From the NCBI RefSeq assembly GCF_009711135.1, contig NZ_WMIC01000002.1, positions 434,001 to 498,000 of the forward strand: a DNA stretch of 64,000 nucleotides. The letters are read 5' to 3'. Source of the DNA: Flavobacterium sp. LC2016-01. Lineage in GTDB: Bacteria; Bacteroidota; Bacteroidia; Flavobacteriales; Flavobacteriaceae. The position numbers and the translations under genes were made by a program. Positions 43,689-52,070 of the stretch are shown piece by piece (position 1 is the first letter of the stretch; every line of letters starts with the position of its first letter). The notes beneath the pieces are model-generated. The model saw only the letters and a program-made list of their open reading frames with translations. It searched no databases and was not told where the DNA came from.

Positions 43689-46600
43689 TTAATGGGTATG
43701 TTTCGGATTGAAACCGTCTTCACTTAATTCAGTATGCACATAATCGGCAACCATTTCAGCTTCGTAATCGATTTTTTCTCCTTTAGAGAATTTATGAATT
43801 AATTTCTCCATGATATTATAAATTACAGGAACTACAATCAAGGTTAAGAATAACGAAGAAATTAATCCTCCGATAATTACCCAAGCTAAACCATTTTTCC
43901 ACTCCGCTCCTGCTCCAGATGCTAATGCAATTGGGAACATACCAAATACCATCGCAATTGTTGTCATCAAGATCGGACGTAAACGAGCGTGGTTCGCCTG
44001 AATTAATGCCGTTCTGATTGATTCTCCTGCTGCTCTTCTTTGGTTGGTGTAATCGACCAACATGATCGCATTCTTACACACCAGACCAATCAACATGATG
44101 ATACCTAAAATGGTAAAGATGTTTAATGAGTTGTTTGTCAACGCCAGTGCTAGCATCGCCCCGATAAACGAAAGCGGAATAGCAAATAATACTACGAATG
44201 GATGTGCAAAACTGTCATACAAACTCACCATTACAAGGTAAACCAAAATAATAGCCGCTAATAATGCGATTCCTAAAGTACCAAATCCTTCCGATTGGTT
44301 CTCTTGGTCACCACCCCAGATGTAGTTTACTCCAGCTGGTTTTTTCAACTTATCTAATTTCACCTGCCATTGCTGTACGATTGTTCCAGATGGCACCCCA
44401 ACGTTTTGTCCTTTTACCGTTACAGACGCCGATTTATCTCTACGCTCTAACTGGCTAGGTCCAGAACCTTCAGTAATATCTGCAAACTGAGACAATTTAA
44501 TTTGCTGTCCTGCTGCGTTTATGAAAATCAAGTTGCTAACGTCAGTAATACTTTTTCTGTCGAAAGCATTGTATCTGATGTTGATATCGTACTCGTATTC
44601 TCCTGCTCTGTATTTACCGTCTGTATTTCCGCTAAAAGCAGTCTGCATTGTTAAACCAACCGTTTGAAGTGTTAAGCCTAAAGCAGCCATTTTATCACGA
44701 TCAACTTTTACGTTAATTTCAGGGTTTCCGTCTTCAACAGTTAATTTAATCTCTGTTGTTCCAGGAATGGTGCGTAATTCTGCTTCAGCTTGTTTAGCAA
44801 AAGCCATAGCCGCTTCTGTTGATGGACCTGTTACAATTAATCCTAAAGTTGCATCTTCAGCAGTACCCAAGATACCAACCGGAACCGTTTTTACTTTTGC
44901 TCCAACTAATACTTTTTCAAGTTTACGTTTGATTTTTGCTGCGTAAACATTCGCATCATCTGTACGATCTTTTTGCTCGATCATTTTTACGTCGATCTCT
45001 GCTTTGTAAGCTGTAGCTTGAGATGCTCCAAAACCTTCAGAAGTTTGTCCTACCGTTGTAATTTGACTATGAACATATTCTTGAGCTTTTAAATACGCTT
45101 CGGCTTTTTGCGTCATGAAGTTCGTTTGTTCTAACGAAGCATCTTTTGGCATTTCAATCTGTACTAAGAACTCTCCACTATCAGAAGAAGCAAAAAACTC
45201 TCCTCCAATGAAACCTCCGCCCATTAATCCTATTGTTGATCCAAAGAACAATACTAACACAACTAAAATTGTTTTAATATAATGATCCAAACACCATGTC
45301 AATAAATGAGAAACCCAGTCAGTGAAACGTGTTAAATAGCTTTCGAAACCAAGAATGATTCTTCCAAATAAATTCTTTCCTTCAATATGCTCTAATTTCC
45401 CAAAACGAGAAGATAACCAAGGAATAATAGTAAACGAAGCTAATAATGATAACATCGTTGAGATAATTACCGTAACACAAAACTGCGTGATGATATTAGA
45501 AACCAATCCAGAACTCATTGCAATAGGCAAGAATACGACAACAATTACCAATGTAATCGAAGTTACAGTTCCACCAATTTCTGCAGTTCCGTCATAAGAG
45601 GCACGGATTCGGCTTTTACCCATTTCCATGTGTCTGTAAATATTCTCCAAAACCACAATCGCGTCATCCACAAGAATACCTACCACAAGAGATAATCCTA
45701 ATAAACTCATTAAGTTCAGGGTATATCCCATCAAATAAATTCCGATGAAAGTTGCAATCAACGAAGCAGGAATCGAAACCATTACGATCAATGAGTTTCT
45801 GATACTATGAAGGAAAAACAACATTACGAATGCTACCAGAATTACCGCAATCAACAAATCATGAACAACAGAATCTGCTGCTTCAAGTGTAAAGATTGTA
45901 CTGTCTTTTGCAACTTCTAGTTTTAGATCGTTTACCTTATAATCTTTTTCAAGAATTTTAATTGTTTTTAATAATTGCTCACTTACCGCAACCGCATTGG
46001 CATCAGATTGTTTTACGATTTGTAAAACAATAGCGCTTTTTTGATCTACACGAGATATTTTTTCGGCTACTTTTTGAGTATCCTGAACATCGGCAATATC
46101 ACTTAAACGAATTTGAATTCCGTTTTGAGAAGAAACCACTAAGTTTCTTAATTCTGCAACACTTTTATATTTACCCGCTAAACGAATTAATATTTTTTGA
46201 TTACGAGTCTGGATATTTCCTGTTGGGAAATCTAAGTTTGAAGTCAAAATATTTTGCTGTACCTGAGGAATCGAAAGCCCGTAACCTTGCATTTTAATCG
46301 CATCAAGATTTACCTGAATTTCACGCTCAGAACCACCAATAATATTTACCTGCGCCACACCTTGTACACGAGATAAAATTGGGGCCACTTTTTTGTCAAT
46401 TAAGTCATAAAAGGCAGCTTCGTCCATTTTCCCGTTGGCACCAAGTGTCATAATCGGCAAATCACTCAGCGAAAATTTGGTCAATGCCGGCGTTTTTACG
46501 TCGTCTGGCAAATCACTGATGATGGCGTTAATTTTTCGCTGTGCATCATTCAAAGAAAAATCGACTTTTGCGTTTGATGTCAGCGTAATCGAAACGATCG

Positions 46601-46865
46601 ACAAACTTTCATACGACTTTGAGTCAATCTTTTTTACGTTCTCTAAAGACGCAATCGCATCTTCTATTTTTTTGGTTACGGTATTTTCTACCTCACTTGG
46701 AGAAGCTCCAGGATAAACAGTAGAGATGGTAATAACGTTTTGTTCAAATTTTGGGATCAGCTCGTAGCCTAATTGGCTGTAGCTGAACAATCCACCAAGA
46801 GTCAGAATTGTAAACAATACAATTACCAGCGACGGACGTTTTATGGATATTTCGGCTAATTTCAT
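43689..46865 (-). CDS. RND efflux pump inner-membrane subunit (HAE1 family)
   Basis: 1058 residues, normal for an AcrB-type pump: span at the N-terminus (IKRPSLVIVLFTILTLGGLF), porter domain, six spans with LVVGILVDDAIVVLENIYRHME (the intramembrane Asp of motif A), a second porter domain and six more spans ending in FLTLIVVPVIYNIMEKL. Uses the proton gradient to expel drugs or toxic compounds through a TolC-like duct. Last gene of a YceI-TetR-TolC-MFP-RND operon. Confidence 0.92.
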   Translation of the reverse strand: MKLAEISIKRPSLVIVLFTILTLGGLFSYSQLGYELIPKFEQNVITISTVYPGASPSEVENTVTKKIEDAIASLENVKKIDSKSYESLSIVSITLTSNAKVDFSLNDAQRKINAIISDLPDDVKTPALTKFSLSDLPIMTLGANGKMDEAAFYDLIDKKVAPILSRVQGVAQVNIIGGSEREIQVNLDAIKMQGYGLSIPQVQQNILTSNLDFPTGNIQTRNQKILIRLAGKYKSVAELRNLVVSSQNGIQIRLSDIADVQDTQKVAEKISRVDQKSAIVLQIVKQSDANAVAVSEQLLKTIKILEKDYKVNDLKLEVAKDSTIFTLEAADSVVHDLLIAVILVAFVMLFFLHSIRNSLIVMVSIPASLIATFIGIYLMGYTLNLMSLLGLSLVVGILVDDAIVVLENIYRHMEMGKSRIRASYDGTAEIGGTVTSITLVIVVVFLPIAMSSGLVSNIITQFCVTVIISTMLSLLASFTIIPWLSSRFGKLEHIEGKNLFGRIILGFESYLTRFTDWVSHLLTWCLDHYIKTILVVLVLFFGSTIGLMGGGFIGGEFFASSDSGEFLVQIEMPKDASLEQTNFMTQKAEAYLKAQEYVHSQITTVGQTSEGFGASQATAYKAEIDVKMIEQKDRTDDANVYAAKIKRKLEKVLVGAKVKTVPVGILGTAEDATLGLIVTGPSTEAAMAFAKQAEAELRTIPGTTEIKLTVEDGNPEINVKVDRDKMAALGLTLQTVGLTMQTAFSGNTDGKYRAGEYEYDINIRYNAFDRKSITDVSNLIFINAAGQQIKLSQFADITEGSGPSQLERRDKSASVTVKGQNVGVPSGTIVQQWQVKLDKLKKPAGVNYIWGGDQENQSEGFGTLGIALLAAIILVYLVMVSLYDSFAHPFVVLFAIPLSFIGAMLALALTNNSLNIFTILGIIMLIGLVCKNAIMLVDYTNQRRAAGESIRTALIQANHARLRPILMTTIAMVFGMFPIALASGAGAEWKNGLAWVIIGGLISSLFLTLIVVPVIYNIMEKLIHKFSKGEKIDYEAEMVADYVHTELSEDGFNPKHTH

Positions 46866-46869
46866 ATAT

Positions 46870-46950
46870 TTTTTCTTTATGCTTTAGGCTGTAGGCAGTA
46901 GGCTTTAAGCTTTGAATTAGCTTATAGCCTATAGCTTAAGGCTTATAGCC
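46870..46950. repeat. Imperfect repeat and palindrome 'TAGGC/GCCTA' in the efflux operon
   Basis: The gap between the MFP and RND genes holds repeated TAGGC and complementary GCCTATAG units that can fold back. Similar mosaics occur in other flavobacterial genomes. It may lower expression of the RND gene relative to the others. Confidence 0.5.
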
Positions 46951-46956
46951 AAATAA

Positions 46957-48024
46957 TTATTTAATAATTTCTACTGTATTACCGTCTTGTAAGTTAATCT
47001 GACCTGTAGTAATTACTTTTTCTCCGTCAGATAATCCGCTGATGATTTCTACTTGATCTCCTAAAATTCTTCCTGCCACTACTTTTTTCAATTTAGCTAC
47101 ACCATTTTCAGCTACAAAAATTTCATTACTGCTTACACTTCCAACAAATGCATTTCTAGGAACAACTGTTAAGCTTTGTTTTTGCTGTTTCGATGCAAAA
47201 TTTGCAGTTCCGTACATACCCGCTTTTAAGTCGTTGTTAGTATTGTTTGCAATTTCAATTTCAACCGGGAAGTTCAAACTTGCATCTGCTTTTGCAGCAA
47301 TAAAAGTGATTTTTCCTGGGAAAGTTTTATCAGGATAAACACTTGCTGTAACATTGATATTATCATGTAATTTCAAGCTTGCTACTTGATTTTCGTTTAC
47401 AGTAACTGTCAATTTTAATTTTGCAGTATTTACGATATCAAATAACGCAGTTGCAGGCATTCCTGTTAAGATAGATCCTGGCTCAATATATTTTTTATTG
47501 ATAAATCCGTTGATTGGTGCTTTAACTTTTGTGTCACCAACATTGATATTTGCCTGAGTTAAACTTGACTGAGCATTTGTTAAGGCTAATTTTGCCTGAT
47601 CTAATTGCTGTTTTGTTACACCGCCCGTTTTAAAAGCATTCTCATATCTTGCATAATCAGATTTTGCATTATTATAGACTGCCTGAGCTTGCTGAGCGTT
47701 TACATTGATGATATCCCCTCTCATTGTCAATAAAGTCTGACCTACTCTTACGTAATCTCCTTCTTTAGCTAAAACACTAATTACTTTTCCAGATTTTTCA
47801 GCAGAGAAAGTCAATTCCTGAGTTGGAGCAAAGTTTCCGTTAGCAACGAAGTCTAATGAAACTACTTCTGTTTTTACAGGAGTAACCTTTACTGAAACCG
47901 CAGCATTTTTCTCGGCTACGACATCTGTTTTTTCCTTATTTTTTTTCTTATTGTTATTTAAAACATATCCAATCACACCCAAAGCTGCGATTATGATTAC
48001 GATTGTTATAATAGTTTTCTTCAT
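46957..48024 (-). CDS. Periplasmic adaptor (MFP) of the RND pump
   Basis: 355 residues with an N-terminal membrane anchor (TIITIVIIIAALGVIGYVL), a lipoyl-like half (ISVLAKEGDYVRVGQTLLTM), a helical hairpin (about 110-165, with QAKLALTNAQSSLTQAN), the second lipoyl half (IKAPINGFINKKYIEPG region) and a barrel domain. Links the RND pump at 43689-46865 to the TolC-like channel. Its start lies 9 bases after the TolC gene. Confidence 0.9.
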   Translation of the reverse strand: MKKTIITIVIIIAALGVIGYVLNNNKKKNKEKTDVVAEKNAAVSVKVTPVKTEVVSLDFVANGNFAPTQELTFSAEKSGKVISVLAKEGDYVRVGQTLLTMRGDIINVNAQQAQAVYNNAKSDYARYENAFKTGGVTKQQLDQAKLALTNAQSSLTQANINVGDTKVKAPINGFINKKYIEPGSILTGMPATALFDIVNTAKLKLTVTVNENQVASLKLHDNINVTASVYPDKTFPGKITFIAAKADASLNFPVEIEIANNTNNDLKAGMYGTANFASKQQKQSLTVVPRNAFVGSVSSNEIFVAENGVAKLKKVVAGRILGDQVEIISGLSDGEKVITTGQINLQDGNTVEIIK

Positions 48025-48033
48025 TGTAATTAG

Positions 48034-49365
48034 TTATTTAATAAGAGTTTTTAGTTCGCCTTTTGATTTGATTAATGCCACTTCGGCAATTTTATAATTT
48101 AATACTGCTCTTGTATAATTATTTTGAGCTTCTTGATTAGCATTTTCAGCATCTAATAAATCGGTTAATGATGCTAAACCTTGCAGATAATTATTTTTTG
48201 TATTGCTCAAAATTTCACGAGCCAAACGCATATTTTCTTGTTGGTTTTGGATGGTTACTATGTTATTATCGATTTGCGCCATCGCATTTCTGTAATCCAA
48301 ATCAAGAGAAAGTTTAGTGTCTTTGATATCTTCCTGAAGTGATCTAATTTCGACATCAGCTTGTCTTACTTTAGCACGAGTTCCAAATCCTGTAAAAATT
48401 GGTACGTGTAAATTCAATCCAATCGCTGCGTAATCTGACCAATACACTCCATCTGAAGGTTTTGCAAACCAAGGCAGTTGTGGACCTTGACCAATATAAT
48501 TGTAACCTGCAGTTAAAGAAAGCGTTGGATAATATCCCGCTTCAACAGCTTTTTTATTGAATACTAAAAGCTCTTCTTGTTTTTTCAAAAGCAGATATTC
48601 TGTTCTGTTTTCTACGTTTGGAACCTCAGTTAAAGATGCTGGAACAGCTTCAAATTCTTCTTTTGGGATAATGATTTGAGTTTCAATTGGCATACCCATA
48701 TAAAACTTCAAAGCATTTTCCTGTAATTCAATTTGATTTTTAACTTGCTGACGATCGGTATCAATGTTTGATAATTTTACGATAATACGGTCTAAATCAA
48801 TTTTTTTGGCTAGACCATTATCAAATTGTCCTTTTACAACATCATGAACTTTTGTAGTATTAAAATAAGTACTGTCCAGCAACTTTAATCTTTCACGTTG
48901 TACGTATACCGAATAATAGTTGTTTGCTACTCTTTCAATAACTTGTTCTTCTGTTAATTGATCGTTGATTTGATAAAATTCACGAGTAGATTTTGCTGCT
49001 CTTAAACCTGTAAAAACAGATTGATCAAATATCGCCTGAGTTAATGAAAGCCCTGCGTTTGAAGTCCATTTTTGTCCAAATGCTGCCTGAATTGTAGTTC
49101 CTGGCTGACCAAAACCAGCTCCATCAATAACAGTTGTCTGAATTATTGGATTATGAGTTAAGTTTCCGTTTGCAGAAATCTGAGGCAACGCTCTAGAACG
49201 GATTTCCTGAATTTTGTATTCACTGTTTTCAACCTCTAATTTTGCCTTTTTGGCATCGGCTTTATTTTGAAGCGCATAAACAAGCGCGTCTTTTAAGGTT
49301 AAGGTTACTTGTGCATGGGCTGACAAGCCAAGAGAGCACAGAAGTATTACAATTATTTTTTTCAT
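48034..49365 (-). CDS. TolC-family outer-membrane efflux channel
   Basis: 443 residues with a signal peptide (ending LSAHAQ) and two OEP repeats of long helices (LTLKDALVYALQNKADAKKAKLEVE at the start, NVRLAREILSNTKNNYLQGLASLTDLLDAENANQEAQNNYTRAVLNY type helix near the end). Forms the exit duct for the RND pump encoded downstream. It follows the TetR gene by 17 bases. Confidence 0.9.
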   Translation of the reverse strand: MKKIIVILLCSLGLSAHAQVTLTLKDALVYALQNKADAKKAKLEVENSEYKIQEIRSRALPQISANGNLTHNPIIQTTVIDGAGFGQPGTTIQAAFGQKWTSNAGLSLTQAIFDQSVFTGLRAAKSTREFYQINDQLTEEQVIERVANNYYSVYVQRERLKLLDSTYFNTTKVHDVVKGQFDNGLAKKIDLDRIIVKLSNIDTDRQQVKNQIELQENALKFYMGMPIETQIIIPKEEFEAVPASLTEVPNVENRTEYLLLKKQEELLVFNKKAVEAGYYPTLSLTAGYNYIGQGPQLPWFAKPSDGVYWSDYAAIGLNLHVPIFTGFGTRAKVRQADVEIRSLQEDIKDTKLSLDLDYRNAMAQIDNNIVTIQNQQENMRLAREILSNTKNNYLQGLASLTDLLDAENANQEAQNNYTRAVLNYKIAEVALIKSKGELKTLIK

Positions 49366-49382
49366 AAATTATAGATTGATGA

Positions 49383-49982
49383 TTAAGCAGTAATTTTTTT
49401 AAGTTGTTTTTCTAATTCTTGTATTCCTTTTTCTGTTGCCATTGCTCTGGTGTGATATTCCAAAGCTTCTAATTCTATTTTTTGTGCTTCTCTTTCTGAA
49501 ATCGTAGTTTCATTTATATGAAAAATCAAAGTGTAATAAAATTTCACATAGATATCAATGTTCAAATCTGCTCGATACAAGCCTTCTCTAATTCCTTTTA
49601 AAATATTATCTTTAAAATAATGATTGCATTGATCAATTTCGTGGGTCATTACATTTTGATAAATCTCCGGATAATGTTTTTTCAGCTGATAAAGAGGCGA
49701 AGTGTCTGAGGCATTCTTAAACATATCACGAAACATTTCTCTAATTTCAAAATTCTCATGAATTGCATTATGTTGTTTCTCTACAATGGTATCAATAACT
49801 TCATGTACCTGTTTATGAACCATGGATGTACTCTCTTCAATTAAAACTTCTTTATTGCAGAAATATTTGTAGATCGTTTTTTTCGAAATACACATTTCTC
49901 CTGCAATATCATCCATCGTAACACTTTTAAAACCGAGTCTTAAAAACAACTCACTCGCTTTTGATATGATTTTCTCTTTCAT
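49383..49982 (-). CDS. TetR-family transcriptional regulator of the efflux operon
   Basis: 199 residues from the ATG at 49982; the open frame continues to 50033 without a good start. The N-terminal helix-turn-helix is clear (IISKASELFLRLGFKSVTMDDIAGEMCISKKTIYKYFCNKEVLIEE). The ligand domain follows with no recognisable specificity. It is encoded between yceI-like and tolC-like genes, all on the minus strand, so it probably represses its own operon. Two matching inverted repeats upstream of the yceI-like gene (50657-50684, 50708-50735) are its likely operators. Confidence 0.88.
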   Translation of the reverse strand: MKEKIISKASELFLRLGFKSVTMDDIAGEMCISKKTIYKYFCNKEVLIEESTSMVHKQVHEVIDTIVEKQHNAIHENFEIREMFRDMFKNASDTSPLYQLKKHYPEIYQNVMTHEIDQCNHYFKDNILKGIREGLYRADLNIDIYVKFYYTLIFHINETTISEREAQKIELEALEYHTRAMATEKGIQELEKQLKKITA

Positions 49983-50090
49983 TTTGATTGTCAGATTGTT
50001 ATTATAAATATACTTAGAAAACCGAAGCCACAAAAACAGTTTCTATTATATTTGTAATAATTTTACATTATTATATTCATTGTGTAGGAT

Positions 50091-50612
50091 TTATATGCTG
50101 AATTCTAAGTTGGCAATAAGTTTAATATCTCTTCCAAGTGCCAGACCTCCGTTATGATTAAATGAATTATAATCCAGACCAAAATCTTGACGCTTGATAT
50201 CTCCTTTAATTTCAAAAGCAACTTTTTTCTCGCCGTTGTAGGTATTAACACCAATAAATTCTGCATCAAGCTCTACAACTTTGGTCACATCTTTTATGGT
50301 TAAATCACCTTTAAAAAAATTGATATTATTATTTACTTTTTGAAAAGAAGTCGATTTAAAACTAATAATAGGATGCTCATCTACATCAAAAAAATCCTGA
50401 AGCTGAAGGTTGGTATCAATTTGCTGGAAGATTTCATTTTTATTATTAATATCAAATGAAAACTCTACTGATGCATCTTCAATTTCATTGTCTTCAATGT
50501 TCACATAACCGCCAAATTTATTTGTTGTGCCTCCTAAATAAGCAATTATCGAATGTCTCATTTTTATTAAAACATCTGATTGTGTCGAATCTAAAGTCCA
50601 AGTTGTCTTCAT
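50091..50612 (-). CDS. YceI-family lipocalin-like protein, cytoplasmic form
   Basis: 173 residues matching the YceI beta-barrel that binds polyprenyl or other lipid-like ligands (MKTTWTLDSTQSDVLIKMRHSI, FFDVDEHPIISFKST, GDLTIKDVTKVVELDAEF). There is no signal peptide, so unlike E. coli YceI it should stay in the cytoplasm. First gene of the efflux operon, 108 bases before the TetR start. It could sequester a lipophilic compound that the pump expels, but this is inference. Confidence 0.85.
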   Translation of the reverse strand: MKTTWTLDSTQSDVLIKMRHSIIAYLGGTTNKFGGYVNIEDNEIEDASVEFSFDINNKNEIFQQIDTNLQLQDFFDVDEHPIISFKSTSFQKVNNNINFFKGDLTIKDVTKVVELDAEFIGVNTYNGEKKVAFEIKGDIKRQDFGLDYNSFNHNGGLALGRDIKLIANLEFSI

Positions 50613-50656
50613 AAATACCTGATTTTACTGAGCTTATAAATGGCTCAAATTCTTAA

Positions 50657-50684
50657 GGAAACTTTTTTAGTGTTCTAAGTTTCC
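50657..50684 (-). promoter_or_regulatory. Candidate TetR operator, site 1
   Basis: GGAAACTT (50657-50664), 12 bases, AAGTTTCC (50677-50684): a perfect inverted repeat 44 bases upstream of the YceI start, around the expected promoter. The same layout recurs 51 bases away. Confidence 0.65.
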
Positions 50685-50707
50685 GATTATGGGTGCAAAT
50701 ATATACA

Positions 50708-50735
50708 GGAAACTCTGAAAACCAAAAAAGTTTCC
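50708..50735 (-). promoter_or_regulatory. Candidate TetR operator, site 2
   Basis: GGAAACTC (50708-50715), 12 bases, AAGTTTCC (50728-50735), one base off perfect symmetry and the same spacer as site 1. Confidence 0.6.
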
Positions 50736-50842
50736 AAGTTTTTTTAATTTTTTTTTGACATATTATTTTAATTTCATTTAAAGCATCATTAAATGTTTCT
50801 CAGCATTTCATCTTTAGAAAGCAATAATTCATAATTGAATTG

Positions 50843-50850
50843 TATCTTTG
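50843..50850 (+). promoter_or_regulatory. -7 promoter element of the prenyl synthase gene
   Basis: TATCTTTG matches TAnnTTTG and is 26 bases before the ATG at 50877. It lies inside the longer open frame that begins at 50835, which rules against that start. Confidence 0.55.
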
Positions 50851-50876
50851 AGCCTCGTAAATCAGAATTTCATTTT

Positions 50877-51851
50877 ATGCACGATATAAGTCAGTACCAA
50901 GATTTTTTTATTAGTTACTTAAAAAACCAACACATACAAAAAGAGCCTAAAAATCTTTATGAGCCTATTGAATATATTTTAGGACTTGGCGGAAAAAGAA
51001 TGCGTCCGGTGCTGACATTAATGGCTTCAGAAGTTTTTGATGCCGATTATAAAGTAGCGCTTCCGGCTGCAATGGCGGTTGAAGTTTTCCATAATTTCTC
51101 TCTAGTTCACGATGATATTATGGATGACGCTCCACTGCGAAGAGGAGAAGAAACCGTTCATGAAAAATGGAATATCAATACCGGAATTTTATCTGGTGAT
51201 GCCATGCTGATTTTGGCTTATCAATATTTTGAGCAATATGAGCCGGCTGTTTTTAGAGACTTGGCCAAATTATTCAGCAAAACGGCACTTGAAGTTTGCG
51301 AAGGCCAGCAATGGGATGTTGATTTTGAAGAAAGAAACGATGTAACCATTCCAGAATATCTGAAAATGATTGAATACAAAACCGCCGTTTTGGTTGCAGC
51401 TGCAATGAAAATGGGTGCCATTGTGGCCAAAACTTCAGAAAAAGAAGGTGATTTAATTTACGATTTCGGACTAAATTTAGGTTTGGCTTTTCAATTACAA
51501 GATGATTACCTGGATGCATTTGGAGATCCTGAAACCTTTGGAAAACAAGTTGGCGGTGATATTATTGAGAATAAAAAAACCTACTTATATTTAAAAGCCA
51601 TCGAATTTTCGTCTCAAGAAAAAGCTGCTGAATTAGAGCAATTATTCAGTTTGCAATTAGATGACAATTCAGAAAAAATTGAAACTGCAAAAGCTATTTT
51701 TAATCAATCAGGCGCTTCACGCGCCACTCAGGATGCTATTGAAATGTATACTTTTAAGGCTTTTGATACCTTGGATAAAATGGATATTAACGCCGAAAAG
51801 AAAAATATTCTGAGAACTTTTGGTGAGAATTTAATGGGAAGAAAAGTTTAG
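50877..51851 (+). CDS. Trans-isoprenyl diphosphate synthase
   Basis: 324 residues. The first Asp-rich motif is D79-D80-I-M-D83 in LVHDDIMDDAPLRRG and the second is QLQDDYLDAFGD; GGKRMRPVL is the substrate-binding Lys/Arg block. The enzyme joins isopentenyl units onto an allylic diphosphate. A bulky F74 five residues before the first motif suggests a short (C15-C20) product, but chain length by eye is unsafe. Monocistronic, with own promoter and followed by dispersed repeats. Confidence 0.88.
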   Translation: MHDISQYQDFFISYLKNQHIQKEPKNLYEPIEYILGLGGKRMRPVLTLMASEVFDADYKVALPAAMAVEVFHNFSLVHDDIMDDAPLRRGEETVHEKWNINTGILSGDAMLILAYQYFEQYEPAVFRDLAKLFSKTALEVCEGQQWDVDFEERNDVTIPEYLKMIEYKTAVLVAAAMKMGAIVAKTSEKEGDLIYDFGLNLGLAFQLQDDYLDAFGDPETFGKQVGGDIIENKKTYLYLKAIEFSSQEKAAELEQLFSLQLDDNSEKIETAKAIFNQSGASRATQDAIEMYTFKAFDTLDKMDINAEKKNILRTFGENLMGRKV

Positions 51852-51858
51852 TTCATAA

Positions 51859-52070
51859 AGGGCTTCGACTTCGCTCAGCCTGACATTTTGAGTGTCATCC
51901 TGAGCGAAGTCGAAGGCTTATGAAACAGTAAACCCGATAGATTTTAAAAACCTGTCGGGTTTGTCATTTACAGTATCATCTAAAAGGGCTTCGACTTCGC
52001 TCAGCCTGACAAACGTTATTATAGAACGGAGTTTCATCCTGAGCGATCCCGAGGCTTCGGGAGAAGGCTT
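51859..52070. repeat. Cluster of dispersed palindromes between prenyl synthase and trehalase genes
   Basis: Three palindromes in a row: 'CTTCGACTTCGCTCAG' family at 51859-51885 with 51894-51920, 'AAACCCGAtAG...CTGTCGGGTTT' at 51930-51962, and a second, partly altered 'CTTCGACTTCGCTCAG' element at 51984-52010 with 52032-52070. The last arm overlaps the stop codon of the convergent trehalase gene. They separate convergent genes and probably terminate transcription. Confidence 0.8.

Noticed and set aside
46870..46950. TAGGC repeats as a regulator-binding array
   Set aside because: The units are irregular, lie inside an operon and look like degenerate dispersed palindromes.
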